This document shows positions 1 through 9,636 of a DNA stretch of 64,000 nt, piece after piece. The translations under genes and the position numbers were made by a program. This stretch comes from Pedobacter polaris (lineage in GTDB: Bacteria; Bacteroidota; Bacteroidia; Sphingobacteriales; Sphingobacteriaceae). The stretch is from the NCBI RefSeq assembly GCF_005116505.1, contig NZ_SWBR01000001.1:930001-994000 (forward strand), read 5' to 3'. The notes below the pieces were generated by a model that searched no databases, had not been told where the DNA came from, and worked only from the letters and a program-made list of their open reading frames with translations. Each line of letters starts with the position of its first letter. Within the stretch, counting starts at the first letter, position 1.

Positions 1-200
1 CCATAGAGCTTGGCTATAGTTTACCACAAAAAGTATATAACCGTTTAGGTATAAAGGGACTAAGGGTTTATGCCAATGGTTTTAATGTGCTTACCATTAC
101 CGATCTTAAATTCTTAGATCCAGAACACCCATCAAGTGATTTTGGATACGTTTATCCGCTGGATAAGAAATTCACTTTTGGTGTAAACATTAAACTTTAA
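1..200 (+). CDS. SusC/RagA-family TonB-linked outer membrane protein, C-terminal end only
   Basis: Only the last 66 codons are present, read from base 3; the gene begins before the window. The peptide ends with strands typical of a SusC barrel: a 'YSLPQKVYNRLGIKGLRVY' type stretch, then 'NGFNVLTITDLKFLDPE' and a terminal 'KFTFGVNIKL', which fits the last barrel strand. A SusD gene follows 101 bases later, the standard susC-susD order. SusC proteins import oligosaccharides across the outer membrane using TonB energy. Family assignment rests on the tail and the neighbour. Confidence 0.9.
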   Translation, partial: IELGYSLPQKVYNRLGIKGLRVYANGFNVLTITDLKFLDPEHPSSDFGYVYPLDKKFTFGVNIKL

Positions 201-301
201 TTACAAAGCCATGAAACCATCATTATTTTTCCAAACCCCACAGGCTGATGTCTACAAAATCAAGATAGCTTCATCACCTCTGAAAATAAATAAATAAACA
301 G

Positions 302-2233
302 ATGAAAAAGAAATTATATATACTATTTGCTGTACTGATTACATCATTTACAGCTTGTCAGAAACTGGATGTTCCACCTGTAAACATTATCCAGGATAAG
401 GATATTTTTGGTACAGAAGCAGGGATTAGCGCCTACATGTCTAGGATTTATATCACTATGCCTATTGAAGATTTTAAATATCATCCGGCAGGAGGCTTTA
501 ATCAAAATGCCCAAGTAGGATCTGCTGCTGCGGTTACCGGAGAAGCATCTAGTAGAGATACTGGAAATGCGACCGAAACTTTTAACTACTGGAGCGCCGC
601 TTATACCTTAATTCGTGATTGTAACTACTTTATGGAGACCTTGCCTGCTTATGCGAGTAATTATAAGCCAGAGCAAATTAAAAACTGGATAGCTGAAGCA
701 AGATTTATTCGTGCCTTTACTTATTTTGCCTTGGTAAAACGCTACGGAGGTGTACCAATTGTTGATAAACTATTGACTAGCCCTGGGCAGACCATTTCTG
801 AATTGGCTTCTGAAATTGAAGAGCTGAGAATTCCTCGTGCAGCTGAAGAAGCTGTGTATGATTTTATCGCCACAGATTGTGATCAAGCATTTGCTGACTT
901 GCCTGAAACCAATAAAATGGGAAGAGCTAACAAATATGCAGCAGCAGCACTTAAATCAAGGGCCATGCTTTTTGCGGGTACAATTGCCAAATACAACACC
1001 ATTAACTTAACGTCTGGTAATGTACGTCTTTGCGGTATTCCTTCAAGCAAAGCAACAACTTATTTCCAAGCTGCTTATGATGCGGCTAACCTCTTAACTG
1101 GTAAATACAGCTTGTACAAAAACAAGTGGGTTGCGGGTGATAAAGCTGCCCAATATAACAACTTTGTAAACTTGTTTACTGACCAAACTGCCAGTAACAC
1201 AGAGGCCATATTTGTTAGGCAGTATAAATTTCCAGATGCGGTGCACAGTTATGATGCATTAAGTGTTCCGAAACAATTAGAAGGTCCGCAAGGAAACTAC
1301 TCATCAGAAGTGTTACCTACCTTAAATTTTGTTGAAATGTTTGAAGGCTTTCCTAAAAACCCTGATGGAACGATCCAAGTACTTGATGGAACTGGTAAGT
1401 ACATTATGTTTAACAATACAACCGATCTATTTGCCAATGCTGAGCCAAGATTAAGAGCTACAGTAATTTTACCAGGTGATGCCTTTAAAGGGATACCTAT
1501 AGAAGTACGTAGAGGTGTTTATACCGGAAGTTCGGCAGGTGGCTTAAGTAAGATATTACCAGCCAACTCTACAGCAGCTTATCCTGCTACTGTTTTAGGT
1601 TCTGCTACTGTTGCGGCCAATCTTGATGCAACTAATTTAGTGACAATTTCTAACGGCTCTAAAATTACTAGAGCAGGACAAAGTGGGGTATTCACTGCCA
1701 TAGGTGTCAATGCAACGGGAGGTACCTTTACAGGATTTTATGTGAGAAAATACTTAAATCCAGATAAAGCAACTGCCGAAACTATTCCTGGTCGTTCAGA
1801 GCAACAATGGATGGAACTTCGTTATGGAGAAGTATTGTTAAATAAAGCCGAAGCCGCTTATGAATTAGGTGGTACGTATGCTACAGAGGCCTTAACCATC
1901 ATTAACCAAATTAGAGATCGTGCTGGGGCAACACCTTACGTTGCTATTAATACGGCTAATGATATTCGCATGGAAAGAAGAAGAGAGTTGGCTTTCGAAA
2001 ACAAAACCATTTGGGACATGAAGAGGTGGAGAATTGCCGATGCAGAACAAAGCAATACAATTTATAGAGCATTGTTGCCAATAATGGTGGCTGATCAGAG
2101 TAAATACATTATGGACTCTCGTTTTGAAGAAAGAAGTGTTCAATTTACTTTTCAAGTTAGGTGGTACTATCAACAAATTCCAACAGCAGCTATTGCTAAA
2201 AGCTTAAATCTAGTTCAAAACCCAGGATGGTAA
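302..2233 (+). CDS. SusD/RagB-family glycan-binding outer membrane lipoprotein
   Basis: The 643-residue product starts with a lipoprotein signal (FTAC, Cys19), so it should be anchored at the outer membrane. The N-terminal half holds the helical TPR-like scaffold, including the familiar 'ARFIRAFTYFALVKRYGGVP' stretch near residue 135. The C-terminal part has 'LRYGEVLLNKAEAAYELG' and 'RRRELAFENKTIWDMKRWR', both typical of the family. The length is slightly above the usual 500-600. SusD proteins form the lid of the SusC transporter and capture glycans. The neighbouring GH92 genes suggest a mannose-rich ligand, which is an inference. Confidence 0.97.
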   Translation: MKKKLYILFAVLITSFTACQKLDVPPVNIIQDKDIFGTEAGISAYMSRIYITMPIEDFKYHPAGGFNQNAQVGSAAAVTGEASSRDTGNATETFNYWSAAYTLIRDCNYFMETLPAYASNYKPEQIKNWIAEARFIRAFTYFALVKRYGGVPIVDKLLTSPGQTISELASEIEELRIPRAAEEAVYDFIATDCDQAFADLPETNKMGRANKYAAAALKSRAMLFAGTIAKYNTINLTSGNVRLCGIPSSKATTYFQAAYDAANLLTGKYSLYKNKWVAGDKAAQYNNFVNLFTDQTASNTEAIFVRQYKFPDAVHSYDALSVPKQLEGPQGNYSSEVLPTLNFVEMFEGFPKNPDGTIQVLDGTGKYIMFNNTTDLFANAEPRLRATVILPGDAFKGIPIEVRRGVYTGSSAGGLSKILPANSTAAYPATVLGSATVAANLDATNLVTISNGSKITRAGQSGVFTAIGVNATGGTFTGFYVRKYLNPDKATAETIPGRSEQQWMELRYGEVLLNKAEAAYELGGTYATEALTIINQIRDRAGATPYVAINTANDIRMERRRELAFENKTIWDMKRWRIADAEQSNTIYRALLPIMVADQSKYIMDSRFEERSVQFTFQVRWYYQQIPTAAIAKSLNLVQNPGW

Positions 2234-2243
2234 TTTAGATATC

Positions 2244-2999
2244 ATGAAAAAACGAATCATATATTATATCGCAATTTGCCTTGCCACATTAAGTGCAAGC
2301 TCATGCTCAAAATTTGACAATTACGATGCTCCAGATCAAACCTTAAAGGGTACTGTAACTGATGTAAATACTGGAAAAGCAGTGCAAACTGAAGTTACTG
2401 GAGACAATACCGCAGGTACAAGAATAAAAATTATTGAGCTCAGTTGGAGCCCTACGGCTACACCCCAATTCTTGGCAAGTTTTCAAGATGGTACTTATAT
2501 CAATACTAAAATTTTTGCAGGTACTTATAGAATGACTGTAGAAGGTGCCTTTGTACCCTTAGTGCAAACTACACCAGTAGTTGATAATGGTAAAACAGTA
2601 GAGGTAAGAGGGGGTACCACTACGGTTGACTTTGCTGTAGAGCCTTTCTTGCGTGTAGAATGGGTTGGAGAACCGGTATTAAATGCCAATGGAACAGTTA
2701 CAGCAACTTACAAAATAACAAGAGGTACTGCTAATCCACTATTTCAACAAAATATTACAGACGCTTACCTTTTCGCTAACGGAACAAAATATGTGGGCAA
2801 TAATAACTTTATGCTCGCTTGGTCTACCAAAACAACTTACGCCGGAAATGCTGCCAATGCACTGTTAGGTACTAACCAAACCATTACTACCCCTGTTTTG
2901 CCGAAAACCAGGGAAGTTTACTTGAGAATTGGTGCCAGGATTGCTTTCGGGGCTAATATCTATAATTACAATGAAGTAAAAATGATAACTGTACCATAA
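2244..2999 (+). CDS. DUF3823-type surface lipoprotein of the locus
   Basis: The 251-residue product has a lipoprotein signal (SASSC, Cys21), then an N-terminal beta domain resembling carboxypeptidase-regulatory repeats ('LKGTVTDVNTGKAVQTEV') and a second beta-sandwich to the end. This matches DUF3823 proteins, which commonly sit directly after susD in Bacteroidota. It starts 10 bases after susD stops, so it is almost certainly co-transcribed. It is probably a surface accessory that binds or presents glycan. No catalytic motif is visible. Confidence 0.85.
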   Translation: MKKRIIYYIAICLATLSASSCSKFDNYDAPDQTLKGTVTDVNTGKAVQTEVTGDNTAGTRIKIIELSWSPTATPQFLASFQDGTYINTKIFAGTYRMTVEGAFVPLVQTTPVVDNGKTVEVRGGTTTVDFAVEPFLRVEWVGEPVLNANGTVTATYKITRGTANPLFQQNITDAYLFANGTKYVGNNNFMLAWSTKTTYAGNAANALLGTNQTITTPVLPKTREVYLRIGARIAFGANIYNYNEVKMITVP

Positions 3000-3031
3000 A
3001 CAGGTATTTGTTGCGCAAGATTAAAATTAAA

Positions 3032-3062
3032 CTGCTTAACTTGTTGTAAATGAGTTAAGCAG
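3032..3062 (+). other. Intercistronic hairpin between the susCD block and the catabolic genes
   Basis: A perfect 10-base inverted repeat (CTGCTTAACT / AGTTAAGCAG) with an 11-base loop lies in the 112-base gap between the DUF3823 gene and the isomerase-like gene. No T-run follows, so it is not a standard terminator. It may be a processing or stability hairpin that sets the transcript ratio of the two gene groups. Confidence 0.6.
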
Positions 3063-3111
3063 ATAGTAAATATACAACCCACAATTGAGACAAGAGAGAA
3101 CAACGTTTTAT

Positions 3112-4944
3112 ATGAAAGTAAATGCTAACGTATTAGATAAGAATGAGCCGATAATTAACAATTGGAGATCGAGCTCCGAAACCATATTACCACAGAACAT
3201 TAACAATAGAGAAAAAGCCGACCAAGGATATGATATCTATCCTTATCACTCACTGGGAGAGGGAAAAATAAATAACGGCTATGAATCTTTAGCTAACTGG
3301 ATTATAGCACAAAAAAATGTTAGAATAGATGGTTTTAATGGTGTGTTTTGGGAATTAATTCAAGATGCTATTGATAAAGAATTAAAGAAAAAAGGGGTAA
3401 CTGTAAGGTGGACTTGTATTGCTGACAAGCTGAAGGGCAATACAGAAATTGAAAAGTTAATTGCACCTTTTTTGGGTGAGGAAAAAAGTGTTTGGGGCAA
3501 AAGAACAGACTTGAACATTGAAGATTTCTTTCATAAAGATCAATTCTCTAGCTTACAACCAGATCCCAAATGTGATGTAAATATTGCTATTGGCATTGGA
3601 GCAGCACTTTTAAACTGGGAGACACCAATTATATACCTTGAAGTTCCTAAGAATGAAATACAATATAGATTTCGTGCGGGTACAGCAACCAATTTCGGAA
3701 CAACTAAAATTGAGGGTCAGTTAGAGGCTTATAAAAGATCGTACTTTGTTGATTGGGTTATATTAAATGACCATAAACAACGCATTTTAGCTGATATTAC
3801 TGTTGTAGTAGATGCACAATGGAAAGATTCTATCAATTGGGTTTTCAGCACAGATTTGCAACAAGGCTTAAAGAAAATGAGCCAATCTGTTTTTCGTGTA
3901 CGACCTTGGTTTGAGGCGGGTGCTTGGGGTGGGCATTGGATGCAAGAAAAAATTGAGGGATTAAACAAGGATGAGGTAAATTATGCTTGGTCATTCGAAT
4001 TAATTGTACCAGAAAATGGAGTGCTTTTTGAAAGTGATGGCAACTTGTTAGAAGTTTCATTCGATTTTTTAATGAATCAACAGGCGCCCGCTGTTTTAGG
4101 TAAACACGAGCCGATATTTGGAACAGAATTTCCTATCAGGTTTGACTTTTTAGACACTTTTGATGGTGGAAATCTTTCTATTCAATGCCATCCATCTTTA
4201 GAATACATTAGGAAGGAGTTTGGAGAAAATTTAACTCAAGACGAAACTTATTACATTTTAGATTGTAAAGAGGATGCTAAAGTTTATTTAGGTTTTCAGG
4301 AAGATATTGATCCGGTAGCATTTGAAAAAGAATTAGACGACAGTCAAGAACACAGCAAAGAAATAGATATTACCAAATATGTACAAGTACTAGATGCCAA
4401 TAAACACGACTTATTTTTAATTCCGAATGGAACAGTGCACAGTGCTGGAGCCAACAATTTAGTGTTAGAAATTAGTGCAACACCTTATATTTTCACCTTT
4501 AAAATGTACGATTGGATGAGAATGGGGCTTGATGGACATCCAAGACCAATTAATATTGACCATGCATTTAAAAATTTAAATTTCGATAGAAAAGGGGAAA
4601 GCGTAAAAGATGAACTGATTGCTAAACCTAAAGTAATTGAAAGTGGTTTAGGTTATGAAATTATCCATTTGCCAACTCACCAAGAGCATTTTTATGATGT
4701 ACATCGCATTGAATTTGATGATCAGGTAACTATTGAAACTCATAACGTTTGTCATATTTTAATGTTGGTTGAAGGGAGTACGGTTACCATACAAACCATA
4801 GACGGTACTCAAATGAGTTTCAGTTATGCAGAAACATTTGTTGTACCAGCTGCTGCAAAAAGTTATACCATTTTAAACAATGGAAAAGGCAAAGCCAAGG
4901 TGGTTAAAGCATTTGTTAAGGATCATGTCAATCTTTCTATTTAA
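3112..4944 (+). CDS. Class I mannose-6-phosphate isomerase-like protein with long N-terminal domain
   Basis: The C-terminal half matches class I (zinc) phosphomannose isomerase, which interconverts mannose-6-P and fructose-6-P. The four metal ligands can be placed: Gln358 and His360 in 'QCHPS', Glu378 in 'DETYYIL' and His443 in 'PNGTVHSAG'. The product is 610 residues against about 320-400 for ordinary ManA. About 300 residues precede the cupin part, with 'VRIDGFNGVFWELIQDAI' where a kinase-like fold would have its P-loop, but without GxxxxGK. The in-frame TTG at 3085 would add nine residues; I chose the ATG at 3112. Its place between susD and GH92 genes supports mannose catabolism. Confidence 0.85.
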   Translation: MKVNANVLDKNEPIINNWRSSSETILPQNINNREKADQGYDIYPYHSLGEGKINNGYESLANWIIAQKNVRIDGFNGVFWELIQDAIDKELKKKGVTVRWTCIADKLKGNTEIEKLIAPFLGEEKSVWGKRTDLNIEDFFHKDQFSSLQPDPKCDVNIAIGIGAALLNWETPIIYLEVPKNEIQYRFRAGTATNFGTTKIEGQLEAYKRSYFVDWVILNDHKQRILADITVVVDAQWKDSINWVFSTDLQQGLKKMSQSVFRVRPWFEAGAWGGHWMQEKIEGLNKDEVNYAWSFELIVPENGVLFESDGNLLEVSFDFLMNQQAPAVLGKHEPIFGTEFPIRFDFLDTFDGGNLSIQCHPSLEYIRKEFGENLTQDETYYILDCKEDAKVYLGFQEDIDPVAFEKELDDSQEHSKEIDITKYVQVLDANKHDLFLIPNGTVHSAGANNLVLEISATPYIFTFKMYDWMRMGLDGHPRPINIDHAFKNLNFDRKGESVKDELIAKPKVIESGLGYEIIHLPTHQEHFYDVHRIEFDDQVTIETHNVCHILMLVEGSTVTIQTIDGTQMSFSYAETFVVPAAAKSYTILNNGKGKAKVVKAFVKDHVNLSI

Positions 4945-4961
4945 AATAAGGTTATAGAATA

Positions 4962-7280
4962 ATGCATTTAAAAAAGCTATTGTTTTTCTTACTGCTACTC
5001 TCTGTAGGTTTGTCGCTTCATGCACAGCAAAAGGAACCTGTTGATTATGCAGATCCACTTTTGGGCACTTCAGAATCTAGATGGATGTTAAATCCAGGAG
5101 CAACTATGCCATTTGGAATGGTACAATTAAGCCCAGATAATCAGGGTGATGTTTGGAAATCAGGTTATGAATATTCATTAAACAACATTGGTGGGTTTAG
5201 CCATATTCACTCGTGGACAATGGTTGGCCTTTCTGTAATGCCAACTGTTGGCTTGTTGAGCACTTATCGTGGCGCTGCTGATGCGCCAACAACGGGCTGG
5301 ACTTCTGGTTACAGGTCGAGAATTGACAAAAGCACAGAAGTGGCTACACCTGGTTATTATGGCATTACCTTAATGAACGGAAACATCCGTACAGAACTAA
5401 CAAGCACCACTAGGGCAGGATTTTTTAGATTTACTTATCCCGAAGCCCATGAGGAAGCGCATATCCTGTTGGATTTAGATATACCTGGGGAAGCTAAAAC
5501 AGATATTCTTAACGCTAAGATTACGAGAATATCTGATACAGAAATAGAAGGATTTTCGCATCAGAAATGGAGCTGGAATGAGTACACCGTTCACTTTGTG
5601 GTAAGATTTAATAAACCAATGAAATCTTTTGGTGGCTGGAATGGCAATAAAGTACAAAAGGAAATTAAAGAGATTTTAGGGAAAGGAAGAGTTGGGGCGT
5701 TTGCAGATTTTAAAGTAAAAGCAGGCGATGTTATTCTAATGCAAACCGGAATTTCATTGGTAAGCATTGAGCAGGCTAGACTTAATCTAGATACAGAAAT
5801 GAACCCTTTTAACTGGAGTTTCGATGCAGTTAAATTAAATGCAAGAAACGTTTGGAACACCATGTTGAGCAAGATTAAAGTAGAAGGTGGCACAGAGGTA
5901 GACAAGAAGAAATTCTACTCAAATTTTTATAGATCTTATGTTGCCCGTACCACTTGGAGCGATGTGAATGGCAAGTATGTTGATGTAAATGAGAAGATAC
6001 AACAATCCAATTCTCCTGTTTATGGCTCAGATGCTTTATGGAATACCTTTTGGAACTTAAATCAGCTATGGGGGCTTGTCAATCCAGATATAACCAGCAA
6101 CTGGGCAAAATCACTTATCGAAATTTACAGAACAGGCGGTTGGCTGCCTAAAGGTCCGGCAGGAATTGAATATTCTGGGATTATGGAAGCCTCACATGAA
6201 ATTCCATTAATTGTAGGCGCTTATCAAAAAGGGATAAGAGATTTTGATATAGAAACAGCTTATAAAGCCATGCTGCATCAGCAAACTACAAATGGTGTAA
6301 AAACCCCAGAAAATGGCTTTGCAGGAAACAGGTTTTTCGATTCTTACATGAAATTAGGGTATGTGCCGCATGAAGAAGGTCAAGTTTCAAATACGCTAGA
6401 ATATGCCTATGATGATTGGTGCGTGGCTCAGTTTGCAAAAGCAATAGGTAAAAAAGACTCATACGAGCTGTTTTTAAAACGAGCTGGTAATTACAAAAAT
6501 GTATTCGACCCTGAAACAAAATATATCAGGATGAAAAACCGAGATGGAAGCTGGGTTAAAGATTGGAGTCCCTATTGTTGTACAAGTTTTAGTGGCTCCG
6601 GCTATTTAGAAGGCAATGCTTGGCAATACAGTTTTTTCAATCCACATGATGTGCAAGGCATTATCAACTTAATGGGTAAGGATGAATTCAATAATCGCTT
6701 AAATGAGGGGTTTGAGAAATCAGTAAAATATAATTTTAATGCAGAAGGCGATCAATATGATTTGGTTCCAGTAAATCATGGCAATCAGCCTAATATGCAA
6801 GCAGCTTGGTTGTTTAATTATGCAGGTAAACCTTGGCTCACTCAAAAATGGACAAGAGAAATCATGAACAAGTATTACGGTTCAACACCTTATCATGGTT
6901 GGCTTGGAGACGAAGACGAAGGACAAATGGGTGCTTGGTATGTGATGGCAGCAATGGGTCTATTTGAAACAGATGGTGGCGTTTCGGCAAAACCATTTTA
7001 TGAAATTGGAAGCCCAATTTTTAACAAGATTACAATTGCGCTAGATGATAAATATTATTCAGGCAAAACGTTTGTAATCGAGGCTAAAAATACTTCAGAT
7101 GCAAACAGGTACATTCAATCTGCAAAGCTTGATGGCAAAGATCTCACTAAGCCTTGGTTTTACCATGCAGACTTAGTTGATGGCGGGACTTTAACTTTAG
7201 AAATGGGTGCAACACCAAATATGAAATGGGGAGTTAAGCCAACAGATGCGCCACCATCTATGTCTCCAATAAAAAAATAA
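4962..7280 (+). CDS. GH92 alpha-mannosidase (first copy)
   Basis: The 772-residue secreted protein has a signal peptide ending near 'LHAQ' (residue 21). The GH92 N-terminal beta domain begins 'DPLLGTSESRWMLNPGATMPFGMVQLSPDN'-like at about residue 30, and the (alpha/alpha)6 catalytic domain fills the rest. The likely general acid is Glu550 in 'LEGNAWQYSF'; the acidic pair Asp650/Asp652 in 'GDEDEGQMGAWY' matches the family base motif. GH92 enzymes are calcium-dependent inverting exo-alpha-mannosidases. The gene starts 17 bases after the isomerase-like gene. Linkage specificity cannot be read from sequence. Confidence 0.95.
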   Translation: MHLKKLLFFLLLLSVGLSLHAQQKEPVDYADPLLGTSESRWMLNPGATMPFGMVQLSPDNQGDVWKSGYEYSLNNIGGFSHIHSWTMVGLSVMPTVGLLSTYRGAADAPTTGWTSGYRSRIDKSTEVATPGYYGITLMNGNIRTELTSTTRAGFFRFTYPEAHEEAHILLDLDIPGEAKTDILNAKITRISDTEIEGFSHQKWSWNEYTVHFVVRFNKPMKSFGGWNGNKVQKEIKEILGKGRVGAFADFKVKAGDVILMQTGISLVSIEQARLNLDTEMNPFNWSFDAVKLNARNVWNTMLSKIKVEGGTEVDKKKFYSNFYRSYVARTTWSDVNGKYVDVNEKIQQSNSPVYGSDALWNTFWNLNQLWGLVNPDITSNWAKSLIEIYRTGGWLPKGPAGIEYSGIMEASHEIPLIVGAYQKGIRDFDIETAYKAMLHQQTTNGVKTPENGFAGNRFFDSYMKLGYVPHEEGQVSNTLEYAYDDWCVAQFAKAIGKKDSYELFLKRAGNYKNVFDPETKYIRMKNRDGSWVKDWSPYCCTSFSGSGYLEGNAWQYSFFNPHDVQGIINLMGKDEFNNRLNEGFEKSVKYNFNAEGDQYDLVPVNHGNQPNMQAAWLFNYAGKPWLTQKWTREIMNKYYGSTPYHGWLGDEDEGQMGAWYVMAAMGLFETDGGVSAKPFYEIGSPIFNKITIALDDKYYSGKTFVIEAKNTSDANRYIQSAKLDGKDLTKPWFYHADLVDGGTLTLEMGATPNMKWGVKPTDAPPSMSPIKK

Positions 7281-7304
7281 CAATAGACCTAAATATAACC
7301 TTAT

Positions 7305-8714
7305 ATGAATAACGAACAAAAACGGATTAGCCTCTTAACCATCACCTTAGTTGCCTCACTAGGAGGTTTTCTCTTTGGATTTGATATGGCTGTAATTTCT
7401 GGTGTATTACCGCTAGTTCAAAAACAGTTTACACTTTCTGCAGCACAAGAAGGCTGGTTTGTTTCATCTGCATTGGTGGGTTGTATAATTGGTGTAGCTT
7501 TTTCAGGGGAATTAAGCGATAGGTTAGGGCGAAAAAAGCCACTGATTTTAACCGCTATTTTATTTATTATCTCAGCCTTAGGTTGCGCAATCATGCCAGA
7601 CCTAACTGGTGTAATTGGCTCTAGGTTAATTGGTGGTATTGGTATAGGAATTGCCTCTAATGTAGTACCCTTATATATCTCTGAAATTGCACCATCAGCA
7701 ATTAGAGGCAGATTAGTTACTTACTATCAGTTTGCATTAACCTTCGGAATTCTAGTTGCTTATTTAAGTAATGCAGCCTTGTTAAACGGGGTATCTATAC
7801 AAGAGCTTAGCACTTCTGGTTTAACCAATATTTTTAATGCAGAAGTTTGGCGTGGAATGTTGGGCCTTGGCGTAATTCCTGCACTCTTATTTTTCTTTGG
7901 ATTGTTAATGATTCCAGAAAGCCCACGTTGGTTAATCCAAAAAGGGCGAACAGCTGAAGGCGTGTCTATCATTAACAGAATTACTAATCAGCCTAAAGCC
8001 GAAATAGAAGCAGGCTTATCAAAACAAAACATTAAAAACGAAGCAGGCTCTTATAAAGAGTTATTCGCCCCTGGGGTTCGCAAAGCATTACTAATAGGTA
8101 TTTTGCTTCCTCTATTTTCTCAGTTTAGTGGTATCAATGCCATCATCTATTATGGGCCTACCATTTTAGGCAATGCAGGTATTTCTTTAAGTAACTCGCT
8201 AATTAGTCAGATTATTTTTGGTCTTGCCAATATGTTATTTACACTAGTTGCCATCTGGAAAGTTGATAGTTGGGGAAGAAGACCACTGTATTTGTTTGGA
8301 ACAGCTGGGGCAACAATTACCTTAATTTTAACAGGTATATGTTTCTACTATGAAGCCACAACCAGCATTTGGTTATTAATCTGTGTACTAGGGTTTTTAG
8401 CTTGTTTTGCTTTTTCAATTGGGCCATTAAAATTTGTAGTGGCATCAGAAATTTTTCCAAGTGCAATTAGGGGAAGAGCATTGGCCATTAGCATTATGGT
8501 GATGTGGGTAGCAGATACCATTGTTGGACAGATTACACCAATTTTATTAAAGCAAATTGGGAGTGCAGGCACCTTCTGGTTTTTTGCTTTTTTCTGTTTA
8601 GTAGCTTTTGTATCTGTATATAAATTATTGCCTGAAACAAAGGGTAAATCCTTAGAACAGATTGAAAATGATTGGAAAGAAAAAGGAGATAATGATCAAG
8701 CTTTTGTTCATTAA
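7305..8714 (+). CDS. Sugar porter family MFS transporter
   Basis: The 469-residue product has 12 predicted membrane segments and the sugar-porter signatures: 'GFDMAVISG' in TM1, 'DRLGRKKPL' after TM2, 'PESPRWLI' after TM6, 'QFSGINAIIYYGP' in TM7 and 'PETKGKSLEQIE' at the end. These proteins take up hexoses or pentoses across the inner membrane, usually by proton symport (XylE/GLUT-like). It lies 24 bases after GH92 copy 1 and 15 before the ROK kinase, so mannose released in the periplasm is the likely substrate. That assignment is from context. Confidence 0.93.
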   Translation: MNNEQKRISLLTITLVASLGGFLFGFDMAVISGVLPLVQKQFTLSAAQEGWFVSSALVGCIIGVAFSGELSDRLGRKKPLILTAILFIISALGCAIMPDLTGVIGSRLIGGIGIGIASNVVPLYISEIAPSAIRGRLVTYYQFALTFGILVAYLSNAALLNGVSIQELSTSGLTNIFNAEVWRGMLGLGVIPALLFFFGLLMIPESPRWLIQKGRTAEGVSIINRITNQPKAEIEAGLSKQNIKNEAGSYKELFAPGVRKALLIGILLPLFSQFSGINAIIYYGPTILGNAGISLSNSLISQIIFGLANMLFTLVAIWKVDSWGRRPLYLFGTAGATITLILTGICFYYEATTSIWLLICVLGFLACFAFSIGPLKFVVASEIFPSAIRGRALAISIMVMWVADTIVGQITPILLKQIGSAGTFWFFAFFCLVAFVSVYKLLPETKGKSLEQIENDWKEKGDNDQAFVH

Positions 8715-8729
8715 TAATTACAGAGACTG

Positions 8730-9617
8730 ATGATGAACAATGATTCGATAGCGATTGGGGCTGATATTGGCGGGACACATATTACTGCTGCCTTGGTAGA
8801 CCTAAAGCATAGGAAAATTTTGTCTGGATCTACTATTCGTGAAAAAGTAGATTCACACGCTTCTTATGATCAAATAGTAGAAGTGTGGAGCCGAGCTATT
8901 TTGAAAGCAAAAAAAGACCTAAAAATAAGTAAGGTATGCTTAGCCATGCCTGGTCCGTTTGATTACGAAAAAGGAATTTGTTTAATCAAGGATCAAAATA
9001 AATATGAGAAATTATACGGCTTAAATATTAAGGAATTACTGGCTTCAAAACTTAATAATGAACCTGCTGATATTTCTATGGTTAATGATGCGGCATCCTT
9101 TCTTCAAGGTGAAGTATTTGGTGGTGCAGCCAGTGGATTTGAAAAAGCAATTGGCATTACCTTAGGCACAGGTTTGGGTTCTTGTATTTATGAAAATGGA
9201 GTAGCTTCTAATGCAAACCTTTGGCAATTGCCCTTTAAACAGGGCGTGGCCGAAGATTATCTATCTACCAGATGGTTTACTCGCCGATATTATGAAATTA
9301 CGGGTATCAATATCAATGGGGTGAAGGAATTAACCGAATTGGTTGGTAAAGACCTTAGGGTAAAAAGAATTTTTAATGAATTTGGACATAACCTTGGCGA
9401 TTTTTTAACTGACTTTGTGGCCAGCACCCAACCAGAAGTAGTAGTGCTTGGTGGCAACATTGCCAAAAGTTTCAAGCTGTTTAAAGGAGCGTTATTTGCC
9501 AATATCCAAAATAGATTTCCAAATATTAAGATAAAAGTTGCCCTTTTAGGCGAAGAAGCAGCTTTAATGGGTGCTGCAAGTTATTGGAAAAATAACAGCA
9601 TAAACCTACACAACTAG
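8730..9617 (+). CDS. ROK-family sugar kinase (probable hexokinase/mannokinase)
   Basis: The 295-residue product has the ROK phosphate motif 'GADIGGTHITAALVDL' at the N-terminus, the catalytic Asp in 'VNDAASFLQGE' (about residue 120) and a second phosphate motif 'GITLGTGLGS'. The usual ROK zinc motif (CxCGxxGC) is absent; that place reads 'NANLWQLPFKQGVAEDYLS'. No helix-turn-helix domain precedes the kinase, so it is an enzyme and not a NagC-type repressor. It probably phosphorylates the imported hexose and feeds the isomerase-like protein encoded upstream. ATG codons at 8730 and 8733 both could start it. Confidence 0.88.
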   Translation: MMNNDSIAIGADIGGTHITAALVDLKHRKILSGSTIREKVDSHASYDQIVEVWSRAILKAKKDLKISKVCLAMPGPFDYEKGICLIKDQNKYEKLYGLNIKELLASKLNNEPADISMVNDAASFLQGEVFGGAASGFEKAIGITLGTGLGSCIYENGVASNANLWQLPFKQGVAEDYLSTRWFTRRYYEITGININGVKELTELVGKDLRVKRIFNEFGHNLGDFLTDFVASTQPEVVVLGGNIAKSFKLFKGALFANIQNRFPNIKIKVALLGEEAALMGAASYWKNNSINLHN

Positions 9618-9636
9618 CATTTTTAAGATAATTACG

